DNA of 23,617 nucleotides from Campylobacterota bacterium. Its GTDB lineage: Bacteria > Campylobacterota > Campylobacteria > Campylobacterales > SZUA-545. Location of the stretch: NCBI GenBank assembly GCA_003561815.1, contig PWVP01000089.1:1-23617 (forward strand). The letters run 5' to 3'. Shown here piece by piece: positions 1 through 7,420 of this stretch; within the stretch, counting starts at the first letter, position 1; each line of letters begins with the position of its first letter. Position numbers and translations under genes: made by a program. Below the pieces are notes generated by a model. The model was not told where the DNA came from and did not search any database. It saw only the letters and a program-made list of their open reading frames with translations.

Positions 1-995
1 AGGTAGATGGCCGCCAGCACCCCCAGCGGGGTCACGACGATGGACATGATGATCACCATCATCACCGTACCGAAGATGGCCGGAAAGATCCCCCCTTCGG
101 TGTTGGCCTCTCTGGGGTAGCCGAGGAAGAACTCCTTCATCTTTGAGCCGTAGTGCAGCAGTTTCTCAAAGGTGTTCATGCTGTTGGGCTGATAGGCACG
201 CACGATGTGCGAGAGGGGGATGCGCATCTCCTCGTCGTTGGCGGTTCTAAAGAGTGCGCTGTCTCTGGCCGCATCCGCACGCAGTGCACTGAGCATCCCA
301 ATCAGATCTGCGTAGGCCGCATCGAGCTTTTCGCGCTGCTGCGCAATCTCCACAAGCCGCTCCTCGCGCTCGGCGGGGGTGAGTCGCGCTGTGATCTCCA
401 GCCGCCGCTCATCCAGGCGAAGCTGCTCCATCTGGTAGTTGATATCCCCGATCTCGTAGCGCTCGATGCGGGTAATCTCATCGTTGATACGGATAGCCCG
501 CTTGAGCCGTTTGTCAAACTCCTCGTAGGCCGCCTGCCCCTTTCCGATCACCTCACCGGACTCTTTAAGGGCGACCAGGTAGCCGTAGAAGTTGCCCCAC
601 TCGTGTCGCTCGAGCACCACCGCCTCTTTGGGCGTACGCCACTGGCCATCGATCAGATCATCGATATACCACAGGAAGTCCCGTCCACCGATATCGCGGT
701 TGCCCAGCTTGATCAGGTGGCGAACGACCAGATCCTGATTGTCATCGATCGTATGACCCGCTTCACGCATCTGCTGTGCACCGAGTGTCTGGCTGCGGCG
801 ATGTTCACCCAGCACGAGGCTCTCCTGGCCGTTGACGGTGTAGTTAAACTCATAGACGGTAGCCGGCCAGAAGTGGCTAAAGCCCCGCACCGCAATCAGT
901 GTCAGCAGGCCGAGTACCATCACCAGACTCAGCGCCACCGCCCCGGCATTGAGCCAGATCCAGGGGGCGCCGCTTTTAAACCATGTTTTAAACAT
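1..995 (-). CDS. pstA: Phosphate ABC transporter permease PstA, N-terminal part (runs off the left edge)
   Basis: One of the two inner-membrane permeases of the PstSCAB high-affinity phosphate importer. The ATG at 995-993 is preceded by a strong GGGAGGT ribosome site (1001-1007). The N-terminus (MFKTWFKSGAPWIWLNAG) is typical of the large PstA form. A first membrane helix lies at about residues 15-37, followed by a periplasmic insertion of about 250 residues. Residues about 170-240 of the insertion are charged and look coiled-coil. The second membrane helix starts at about residue 298, and the reading frame continues out of the window after about 331 residues. The rest of the permease core and presumably pstB lie to the left. 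The large insertion is seen in some proteobacterial PstA proteins, not in the short E. coli form. Its start overlaps a small upstream ORF by 8 bp. Confidence 0.93.
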   Translation of the reverse strand, partial: MFKTWFKSGAPWIWLNAGAVALSLVMVLGLLTLIAVRGFSHFWPATVYEFNYTVNGQESLVLGEHRRSQTLGAQQMREAGHTIDDNQDLVVRHLIKLGNRDIGGRDFLWYIDDLIDGQWRTPKEAVVLERHEWGNFYGYLVALKESGEVIGKGQAAYEEFDKRLKRAIRINDEITRIERYEIGDINYQMEQLRLDERRLEITARLTPAEREERLVEIAQQREKLDAAYADLIGMLSALRADAARDSALFRTANDEEMRIPLSHIVRAYQPNSMNTFEKLLHYGSKMKEFFLGYPREANTEGGIFPAIFGTVMMVIIMSIVVTPLGVLAAIY

Positions 996-1077
996 TTTTA
1001 ACCTCCCGCACTCCGGGTAGCGCCCGGCCTGCTGCGCTTGGGCCGCTGTGTAGATTGAATAAGTTCGTCTCTCTCAT
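988..1077 (-). CDS. Candidate 29-residue small ORF between pstC and pstA
   Basis: Directly after the pstC stop, the stop codon itself forms part of TAGGAGGGG, an excellent ribosome site 6 nt before the ATG at 1077-1075. The frame runs 29 codons (starting MRETNLFNLHSG) to a TAA at 990-988. It overlaps the pstA ATG by 8 bp in another frame, an arrangement typical of translational coupling. I do not recognise the peptide; it has no membrane helix. It could be a coupling leader for pstA, or the remnant of an N-terminal PstA extension lost by a frameshift (real or a sequencing error). The WFKSG start of pstA just downstream looks complete, which favours a leader or chance ORF. Confidence 0.35.
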   Translation of the reverse strand: MRETNLFNLHSGPSAAGRALPGVREVKNV

Positions 1078-1088
1078 GGGTGCCCCTC

Positions 1089-3356
1089 CTACAGTTCTGC
1101 ATAGCGTTTTCGCAGACGCTGGCGTACCAGCTCTGCGGCGGTGTTGACCACAAAGGTGATGGCAAAGAGCACCAGCGCTGCCAGATAGAGGATGCGGTAG
1201 TGCGTGCTTCCCACAGCCGTCTCGGGCATCTCCACGGCGATATTGGCCGAGAGGGTTCGCATCCCCTCGAAGATATTGAAGTTGACCACCGGAGAGTTGC
1301 CCGTGGCCATCAGCACGATCATGGTCTCCCCCACCGCGCGGCCAAAGCCCATCATCACGGCCGAGAAGATGCCGGGGCTGGCGGTGAGCAGCACCACACG
1401 GGTCATGGTCTGCCAGGGGGTGGCCCCTAGAGCCAGCGAGCCCTGGGTGAGGTGCTTGGGCACATTAAAGACCGCATCTTCAGCGATGGAGAAGATGGTC
1501 GGAATCACCGCAAAACCCATCGCAATCCCCACCACCAAGGCGTTTCGCTGATCGTAGGTGATACCACTATCGGTAAACCACTGACGCATCGAGCCGTCAA
1601 AGAACCACACCTCGATCATCGGGCTGATGCTGATACAGGCCCAGCCGACCAGCAAGATGACCGGGATTAGCAAGGCCGCCTCCCACCCATCGCCAATCAT
1701 GGCCCGCACCTTGGGACCCAGGCGACTCCAGCCGAAGGCAAAGAGCACCATCGCAATCGGCATCAGTAGCAGAATGGAGAAGACCGAAGGGAGGTTGGCC
1801 TCCACGAAAGGGGCCAGCCACAAACCGGCCAGAAAGCCCAAAATCACCGTGGGCAGCGCCTCCATAATCTCAATAACCGGTTTGACCATCCCCCGCATCC
1901 GCGCACTCATAAAGTAGGCGGTGTAGATGGCCCCCATCACCGCGATGGGGATGGCAAAGAGCATTGCGTAGAAGGCGGCTTTAAGGGTGCCGAGGGTGAG
2001 CGGCACCAAAGAGAACTTAGACTCAAAGGCGTCGCTGGCCGAGGAGGATTGCCACACATAGTCCGGGCCGCTTCGCCCCTCATACCACACCTTGCCCCAG
2101 AATGTCTGCCAGGAGATCTCTGGGTGGTGGTTTCTGAGGTCATAGTAGGCCAGTGTGTTGGTGCTATCCACTGCCAGCATGGCGTTGTTGCGCGGTGCGA
2201 TCGCCGCTGCGGTGATCGGGTTGGGGAAGATCGACTCTTTGAGGATTGTCCGATGGGAGGTGGTGTAGTGGATCGCCACATGGCCACTCGCATCGGCTGT
2301 GAGGAACCCTTTGCGGCTGTACTCGGGTTTGATCAGCACCACCGCTGAGTCGTGGGGCTCAAAGGTGCGCAGCTGTATCAGGCTGTAGCGGTTCTCATCA
2401 TCGCGCAGCGGGATCCACTGCGCAACGCTGCCGTCACTTCCCCCCACCAGCACCGAGGCGCTTCCAAGCAGGTACTCCAGCGCAGTCACCTCTCCCCCTG
2501 ACTCAAGTGCCTGAACAGAGTACATCAGATCGGGCCGGGCGGGATCTCTGACATCGTAGTAGTGGAGCTTGCCAGCGGTATCAGAAAGAATCAAAGTCGA
2601 GAGGGTGTCATCGATCAAGATCCGATCGGGTGAAGCTGAGGGGGTGGGGAGCGTAAAGCTTTCGCGCCGCAGCTGCACCTCGCCGGTCATAAAGGAGACC
2701 GTGGCGCGGTAGACCACATATAGAAGGCGGTTATCCTCCGTGATGGCCGCCAGAGCGGTGCTGCTGCGCCCGGTCTGAACCGCTAGAGCCGTTAGCGCCC
2801 GCCCCCGATCGTCTACCACCACCGGCTCTTCGCCCAGGGGGAAGGAGAGCTCAGGCACCACCTCCCGCACATCCTGCTGATCAAACTTCAGCGAGAAGTC
2901 GTGCTCCATCACGATCGCCTGACCGTTGGAGAGGCCGTAGGCGACCAGCCGCTCACGGGGGGAGGCGGCACTAAAGGCGGTGGTCTCTACCCCTTCAGGC
3001 AGAACAGCCCCCGCTCTTTTTCGCACCTGACCGTTTTTTAGGGAGAAGAAGGTGACATCGGCCGCATCGTCATAGCGCACCCCGACCTCGCGGAAGCGAT
3101 CGGTTGCCAGGTAGCGGGTCTCTTTGTCGGCGGCCCCCGGAAGGGCGTATGAGGTGGCCGGTGTGAGCTTGCCGCTTTGGAGCATGGGCATCACCTCAAC
3201 AAAAAGAAAGATAAAGATCAGCGCCAGCGCCACAATCACACTGTAGCCACCGGCACCCACGCCATAACGCGTGACGCCGTCCTTAACGCCCCGCCACCGC
3301 CTGAGCCGCTGTCGCTGCTGTGGATTGGGCAGGGTCTGAGAAGATATGTTTTGCAT
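1089..3356 (-). CDS. pstC: Phosphate ABC transporter permease PstC, large form with periplasmic propeller-like domain
   Basis: Inner-membrane permease partner of PstA. I chose the ATG at 3356-3354 because AGGG sits 8 nt upstream; a GTG three codons earlier (3365) has no spaced ribosome site. A first membrane helix is at about residues 35-58. Residues about 60-455 form a long periplasmic region with beta-propeller-like repeats (VLVGGSDGSVAQW, FLTADASGHVAIHY). From about residue 455 come the conserved permease helices, including the stretch RVVLLTASPGIFSAVMMGF and GRAVGETMIVLMATGN, which match the cytoplasmic coupling loop and following helix of PstC. About 755 residues is over twice the E. coli PstC length but normal for the large proteobacterial form. 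It lies between pstS and pstA. A hairpin and a candidate Pho box lie in the 134 bp upstream, suggesting expression separate from pstS. Confidence 0.95.
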   Translation of the reverse strand: MQNISSQTLPNPQQRQRLRRWRGVKDGVTRYGVGAGGYSVIVALALIFIFLFVEVMPMLQSGKLTPATSYALPGAADKETRYLATDRFREVGVRYDDAADVTFFSLKNGQVRKRAGAVLPEGVETTAFSAASPRERLVAYGLSNGQAIVMEHDFSLKFDQQDVREVVPELSFPLGEEPVVVDDRGRALTALAVQTGRSSTALAAITEDNRLLYVVYRATVSFMTGEVQLRRESFTLPTPSASPDRILIDDTLSTLILSDTAGKLHYYDVRDPARPDLMYSVQALESGGEVTALEYLLGSASVLVGGSDGSVAQWIPLRDDENRYSLIQLRTFEPHDSAVVLIKPEYSRKGFLTADASGHVAIHYTTSHRTILKESIFPNPITAAAIAPRNNAMLAVDSTNTLAYYDLRNHHPEISWQTFWGKVWYEGRSGPDYVWQSSSASDAFESKFSLVPLTLGTLKAAFYAMLFAIPIAVMGAIYTAYFMSARMRGMVKPVIEIMEALPTVILGFLAGLWLAPFVEANLPSVFSILLLMPIAMVLFAFGWSRLGPKVRAMIGDGWEAALLIPVILLVGWACISISPMIEVWFFDGSMRQWFTDSGITYDQRNALVVGIAMGFAVIPTIFSIAEDAVFNVPKHLTQGSLALGATPWQTMTRVVLLTASPGIFSAVMMGFGRAVGETMIVLMATGNSPVVNFNIFEGMRTLSANIAVEMPETAVGSTHYRILYLAALVLFAITFVVNTAAELVRQRLRKRYAEL

Positions 3357-3394
3357 AGCAGGCACCCTATCGGTTCAAAATCAAAAGCGCCGCA

Positions 3395-3428
3395 ATGGTA
3401 GGTGAGATTGGTTACAGAGGTGTGACGA
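3395..3428 (-). promoter_or_regulatory. Candidate Pho box and -10 element in front of pstC
   Basis: Reading the minus strand, CGTCA (3427-3423) is followed exactly 11 bp later by TGTAA (3416-3412), both resembling the PhoB half-site TGTCA. A -10-like TACCAT (3400-3395) begins 27 bp after the first half-site. This spacing equals that of the pstS and phoU boxes in this window. It would give pstCA its own PhoB-activated promoter downstream of the hairpin at 3452-3475. Both half-sites are one base off consensus, so this is a moderate candidate. Confidence 0.45.
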
Positions 3429-3451
3429 AAAGGGGATAAAAGCGTAGCGGT

Positions 3452-3475
3452 GTCAGACCCCTGGCGGGGCCTGAC
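3452..3475 (-). terminator. Stem-loop between pstS and pstC, possible attenuator
   Basis: On the minus strand GTCAGGCCCC pairs with GGGGTCTGAC around the 4-base loop GCCA: a 10-bp stem with one G-U pair, starting 15 bp after the pstS stop. No T-run follows immediately (the next T-rich tract is about 13 nt away), so it is not a textbook intrinsic terminator. A stabilising or attenuating hairpin after pstS is common, because the binding protein is needed in excess over the permeases. Confidence 0.5.
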
Positions 3476-3490
3476 CAAGAGGGTGAGGCG

Positions 3491-4456
3491 TTAGAGGCCC
3501 AGCTGTGAACGGACGCGGCTGGCAGCACTCTCAGGAAGGGGGATGTAGCCATCGCGAACGACCACATTTTGACCCTGCTGTGAAAGAACCAGCTTCAAGA
3601 ACTCCCGCTCCATCGGGGGCAGCCCTCGGGTCGGGTGGTGGTTGACATAAACATAGAGAAAGCGCGAGAGCGGATAGTCACCGCTGGCGGCGTTTTCGGC
3701 GTTGGGCTCATAGAGCGCATCAGGGGAGTGGCCCACCGCGATAGCGCGCACACCGGAGGTGGCGTAACCGATACCGGAGTAGCCAATACCGTTGATCGAC
3801 TCGCTCACACCCTGTACCACAGAGGCGGAACCGGGCTGTTCGTTGATGGAGGGTCTGAAATCCCCGCCGCAGAGCGCGTTATCTTTAAAGAAGCCGTAGG
3901 TGCCAGAGACCGCGTTTCGGCTATAGAGGGTGAAGTCGCGGTTGGCCCAGGCGCCACTTAGGCCCACCTGGCCCCAGCGGGTGATGTCGTTGGGGTGGTT
4001 GCAAGAGCGGGTCTCAGAGAAGATGGCATCCAGCTGAGGAATGCTCAAACCTTTAATCGGGTTGTCTTTGTTGACAAACACCGCAACGGTGTCGATCGCA
4101 ACCGGCACAGCCACCGGGGGATAGCCGTGACGCTCCTCAAAAGTGGCCACTTCACTATCGCGCATGGCGCGGCTCATGGGGCCGAAGTTGGCGGTCCCTT
4201 CGGTTACAGCCGGGGGAGCCGTGGAGCTTCCCGCCCCCTGGATCTGTATGTTCACATTGGGGTAGAACCCGGCAAACTCCTCGGCCCAGAGGGTCATGAG
4301 GTTATTGAGGGTATCCGAACCGATACTAGAGAGGTTTCCAGAGACCCCCTGGGTGGCCTCATAGGTGGGCAGCTTCGGATCCACTGAAGCGGCTGTCAGT
4401 GGCGAGAGCAGCAGCAGTGATAGCGAAGCGGCGGTAAACAGACGAGCAATGCGCAT
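3491..4456 (-). CDS. pstS: Periplasmic phosphate-binding protein PstS
   Basis: Captures phosphate in the periplasm and delivers it to PstCAB. A signal peptide is clear (MRIARLFTAASLSLLLLSPL, cleavage near TAA-SVD at about residue 23). The mature protein has the phosphate-site motifs of the family: SSIGSDTLNNLMTLWAEEF near the start, GAGSSTAPPAVTEGTANFGPMSR with the T/S-rich anion loop, and SRNAVSGTYGFFKD in the second lobe. Length 321 residues is normal. The ATG at 4456 has GGAAG 5 nt upstream. It is the first gene of pstSCA and is divergent from phoU. A triple Pho-box repeat at 4530-4556 and a -10-like element precede it. Confidence 0.96.
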   Translation of the reverse strand: MRIARLFTAASLSLLLLSPLTAASVDPKLPTYEATQGVSGNLSSIGSDTLNNLMTLWAEEFAGFYPNVNIQIQGAGSSTAPPAVTEGTANFGPMSRAMRDSEVATFEERHGYPPVAVPVAIDTVAVFVNKDNPIKGLSIPQLDAIFSETRSCNHPNDITRWGQVGLSGAWANRDFTLYSRNAVSGTYGFFKDNALCGGDFRPSINEQPGSASVVQGVSESINGIGYSGIGYATSGVRAIAVGHSPDALYEPNAENAASGDYPLSRFLYVYVNHHPTRGLPPMEREFLKLVLSQQGQNVVVRDGYIPLPESAASRVRSQLGL

Positions 4457-4523
4457 CGTATCTTCCTTTTAGGGTTGGGTGTATTTGCCCTGCGACTTGG
4501 GACTTCTCCCGGGGCAGATGCGA

Positions 4524-4557
4524 ATGCTATGACGAGAAAAGAACAGAGTGGTGACAA
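4524..4557 (-). promoter_or_regulatory. PhoB-type promoter of pstS: three 11-bp-phased half-sites plus -10
   Basis: On the minus strand TGTCA (4556-4552), TGTTC (4545-4541) and CGTCA (4534-4530) follow each other with exact 11-bp periodicity, the known phasing of PhoB half-sites. The -10-like TAGCAT (4529-4524) starts 27 bp after the first half-site, matching E. coli Pho promoters, where the box replaces the -35. It is correctly placed and oriented for pstS. Confidence 0.75.
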
Positions 4558-4582
4558 ACCCCCCGCTCTGCCCCTATCCGTT

Positions 4583-4616
4583 CTGTCGCCAAATCGTCAC
4601 AGACGGGGATTAGAGT
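4583..4616 (+). promoter_or_regulatory. PhoB-type promoter of phoU-phoB-phoR
   Basis: TGTCG (4584-4588) and CGTCA (4595-4599) are spaced 11 bp with an AAAT-containing spacer. TAGAGT (4611-4616) starts 27 bp after the first half-site, the same geometry as the pstS promoter on the other strand. This predicts autoregulation of the PhoBR operon. The phoU start lies 25 bp further on, with AAAGGAG as ribosome site. Confidence 0.68.
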
Positions 4617-4641
4617 TTCTGTTAAAAAGGAGCTCAACCCT

Positions 4642-5307
4642 ATGCTACCCAACTACGAATCCCAGCTGGAAGATATAGAGAAACAGACACAGAGCATGGC
4701 TCAAGAGGTGATCGAGGCGCACGAGATGACCCTCGATGGCTTTACCCGTCGGGATGTGCACACCCTGGAGGAGGTGAAGGTCAAACTTCAAAACATCGGC
4801 GAAGAGGCCAACCGTAGCGATAACGGCGTCGTCAAAGCGCTGGCCCTCTTTGATCCCAAAGCGGATCTGCTGCGCCAGATGGTGGTCACACTCAAGATCA
4901 CCAATGAGCTGATCCGGTGCGGGGATGCCGCGCGCACCGTCTCTAAACGCCTGATGATCCAGATCGATGAGGATTTTGATTTTGAGCCCTTTGAGGAGCA
5001 TATCCAGGCGCTCTATCGAAGTACCATCAGCGCCCTTAAGATCGCTCTGTTTAAGAGCGGCTATGAGGGGCGATCGTACGAGACCTGCTACCGGGCGGTG
5101 AAGGTGGAGGAGTCCAAGACGGATGATATCCATGATGTTCTACAGGAGATTTTGCTCGATCGGGTCTGTAAAAACGGCGCCGATCCGCTAAACTACTACA
5201 AGATGCTCCGCTCGATGCAGAAGCTGGAGCGAGTGGCCGATCATGCGGTCAATATGGCCGCTTTGAAGCTCTATGCCCAAGAGGGCGGCAAAATCGAGAG
5301 CTTTTAA
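4642..5307 (+). CDS. phoU: Phosphate signalling protein PhoU
   Basis: Cytoplasmic helical-bundle protein that links PstSCAB activity to PhoR and damps phosphate signalling. The 221 residues are almost all helical and form two PhoU repeats. Each repeat ends in the metal-binding type motif: ELIRCGDAARTVSKR at about residues 92-106 (a diverged first copy) and KLERVADHAVNMAALK near residue 195 (a close match). The ATG at 4642 has AAAGGAG upstream. It is the first gene of a plus-strand operon; phoB begins 20 bp after its stop. Being transcribed with phoBR rather than at the end of pst is less usual but occurs in other bacteria. Confidence 0.93.
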   Translation: MLPNYESQLEDIEKQTQSMAQEVIEAHEMTLDGFTRRDVHTLEEVKVKLQNIGEEANRSDNGVVKALALFDPKADLLRQMVVTLKITNELIRCGDAARTVSKRLMIQIDEDFDFEPFEEHIQALYRSTISALKIALFKSGYEGRSYETCYRAVKVEESKTDDIHDVLQEILLDRVCKNGADPLNYYKMLRSMQKLERVADHAVNMAALKLYAQEGGKIESF

Positions 5308-5327
5308 CCCAAAAGGAGAGCGCAGTT

Positions 5328-5999
5328 ATGGTGGCCACGATCGTTGTGATTGAGGATGAAGAGGATCTCTTAGAGCTGCTGGAGTACCAGCTGGGCAAAG
5401 CGGGTTACGATGTGATCGGCTTTAAAGATGGCGAGAATATCGAGCAGCTTCTAGGCGAGGAGAGTATCGATCTGCTGATTGTGGATCGCAACCTGCCCGG
5501 GATGGAGGGGAGCGATCTGGTCGTGCAGCTGCGGCGGCTGGGCTTTATGGTGCCGGTTATCTTCCTGACGGCCAAAAGTCAGGAGCGCGAGCGGCTGGAG
5601 GGGTTTCGTAAAGGGGGCGATGACTACATCACCAAACCCTTCAATATGGACGAACTTCTGCTGCGCATCCGGGCACTGCTCAAACGGACCAAGCCCGATC
5701 TCATCGAGGCGCTTCAGCACCGCGATCTGGTGTTAAAAGAGGCGAGTCATCAGGTCTTTGTCGAGGGGCGTGAGGTGGAGCTGACCCGACTGGAGTTTAA
5801 TCTGCTCAGAGAGCTGATGCGCAACAAGCAGGTGGTGCTCAGTCGGGACTATCTGTTAGAGCATGTGTGGCAAAATGATGGCGGCTTTCAGGTGAAGACG
5901 GTCAATGTCGCCATCAAGCGGCTCAAAGAGAAGATCGATCCCGACAAGAGCCGTGGCTACATCAAGACCGTACGCGGCACCGGCTACACCCTAATCTAG
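5328..5999 (+). CDS. phoB: Phosphate-regulon response regulator PhoB
   Basis: OmpR/PhoB-family transcription factor. The receiver domain spans residues 1-115, with acidic pocket E9/D10, phospho-acceptor D53 (LLIVDRNLPGMEG), T81 and K103 (DDYITKPF). A winged-helix DNA-binding domain follows, at about residues 130-223 (ELTRLEFNLLRELMRN, VNVAIKRLKEKIDPD, IKTVRGTGYTLI). Length 223 is usual. AAAGGAG lies 10 nt before the ATG. It sits between phoU and phoR, 16 bp before the latter. Identification as PhoB rather than a generic OmpR-type regulator rests on the context with pst, phoU and the Pho-box promoters; the family assignment itself is certain. Confidence 0.9.
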   Translation: MVATIVVIEDEEDLLELLEYQLGKAGYDVIGFKDGENIEQLLGEESIDLLIVDRNLPGMEGSDLVVQLRRLGFMVPVIFLTAKSQERERLEGFRKGGDDYITKPFNMDELLLRIRALLKRTKPDLIEALQHRDLVLKEASHQVFVEGREVELTRLEFNLLRELMRNKQVVLSRDYLLEHVWQNDGGFQVKTVNVAIKRLKEKIDPDKSRGYIKTVRGTGYTLI

Positions 6000-6015
6000 T
6001 TCGAAGGCTCCCCTC

Positions 6016-7389
6016 TTGCGTTTTGGCTCCCTTCTACTGCTGCTGACGCTCACCATCCTCTCCATCTCCTTAGGTGTGGTGGGGGTGGCGGGCTATCACA
6101 CCCTTAAAAGCGGTGATGAGAACAACATCCGCCAGGAGCTTGTGCGGCAGATGGGGTTTTTGGAGGCGGCGGTGCTGCACAGCGATGCGTGGCAGTCACT
6201 TGCTGAGTCGATCGAGGCGCGCAACGGTATCCGGGTGACGCTGATTGACACCGAGGGGCGGGTGGTGGCCGAGAGCCGCGCTCAGAAAGAGACGATGGAT
6301 AACCACCTCGATCGAGAGGAGATCCGTCTGGCCCGATCCGAATCGGAGGGGTTTAGTGTCCGCTACTCCGATAGTACCCACACCAACCATGTCTACTTCG
6401 CCCGAATGATCTATATCGACCAGACGCGCTGGTTTCTGCGGGTGGCGATGGAGGCGCATACGGTTCGGACCAACTTCGAGTCCCTTCTGCACCAGCTTTT
6501 AGCGATCTTTGCGGTCGCGACGGTGGTGGCCATCTGGCTCTTTCTCTGGGGCAATCGCTTTTTAGGGGCCGAGGTCAAACGGCTGGTGTGGCTCTACCGC
6601 GCCATCGAGGAGAAGCGCGCCATCGACGCGTTAGCGCCCTTTCGGGTGCGGGAGTTTGAGGAGATCGCCCAGGCGGCTGCGCGGCTTTCGAAGAAGCTGG
6701 CCAAACGGGAGAAGAAGAAAAAGGCCTACCAGGCCAAGATTCGCCTCAAAAGCCGCCAGCAGAGCGAGGTGCTCTCCGCCATCAGCCACGAGTTTAAAAA
6801 CCCCATCGCCATCATCCAGGGCTACAGCCAGACCTTGATGGATGAGTCGCAGATGGCGCCGGCGATGCAGACGCGCTTTTTGGGCAAGATCCACCGAAGT
6901 GCCAATAAGCTCACCGCCATGCTCGATCGCTTCTTGTTGGCCACCCGGCTTGAGAGCGATGATTTTCAGCTCAGTGTGGTGGAGGTGCCACTTTTAGAGC
7001 TGGCCAGAGAGTGTATGCAGACCTTTGAGGATCGCTACCCTGATCGGGTGATTGTGCTCGAAGGGTGTGAGCGGATGGTGCGCGCCGATCGGATGTTGAT
7101 GGAGATGGTGCTCTCCAATCTGATCGACAACGCCCTGAAGTACTCCTCAGAGGCGGTGACGATCCGTATCGGACCCGATCGCGTCAGCGTGAGCGATCGG
7201 GGCATCGGGATTGAATCGGCCGATCGCGACCAGGTGGTCAAGAAGTTCTACCGCACCGGCGGACGCAACTGGGATAACTCCATGGGGTTGGGGCTGGCGA
7301 TTGTCAACTTCGCCCTCAAGCGTCACGGCACACAGCTCGAGATCGAGAGCGAGGTGGGTCAAGGCTCTATCTTTAGCTTCAGGATCTAA
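6016..7389 (+). CDS. phoR: Sensor histidine kinase PhoR-like, with periplasmic sensor domain
   Basis: Inner-membrane kinase partner of PhoB. TM1 is at about residues 4-27, a periplasmic domain of about 125 residues follows, and TM2 is at about 157-178. Then come a HAMP-like linker with a lysine-rich helix, HisKA with H258 (SAISHEFKNPIAIIQGYSQT), and a HATPase domain with N box (NLIDNALKYSS), G1 (SDRGIGIES) and G2 (GLGLAIVNFALKRHG). It starts with TTG at 6016; GAAGG lies 8 nt upstream and no better start is seen. Unlike E. coli PhoR it has a sizeable periplasmic domain and no visible PAS domain. It may therefore sense something besides the PstSCAB-PhoU signal. The function is assigned from position after phoB. 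Confidence 0.85.
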   Translation: MRFGSLLLLLTLTILSISLGVVGVAGYHTLKSGDENNIRQELVRQMGFLEAAVLHSDAWQSLAESIEARNGIRVTLIDTEGRVVAESRAQKETMDNHLDREEIRLARSESEGFSVRYSDSTHTNHVYFARMIYIDQTRWFLRVAMEAHTVRTNFESLLHQLLAIFAVATVVAIWLFLWGNRFLGAEVKRLVWLYRAIEEKRAIDALAPFRVREFEEIAQAAARLSKKLAKREKKKKAYQAKIRLKSRQQSEVLSAISHEFKNPIAIIQGYSQTLMDESQMAPAMQTRFLGKIHRSANKLTAMLDRFLLATRLESDDFQLSVVEVPLLELARECMQTFEDRYPDRVIVLEGCERMVRADRMLMEMVLSNLIDNALKYSSEAVTIRIGPDRVSVSDRGIGIESADRDQVVKKFYRTGGRNWDNSMGLGLAIVNFALKRHGTQLEIESEVGQGSIFSFRI

Positions 7390-7420
7390 AGGGTAGATTA
7401 GCACCCCAAAAGGAGGTGCC

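Noticed and set aside
153..1001. Long plus-strand open frame opposite pstA
   Set aside because: It is antisense to a well-supported PstA reading frame, has no ribosome site or recognisable domain, and reflects codon bias of the real gene.
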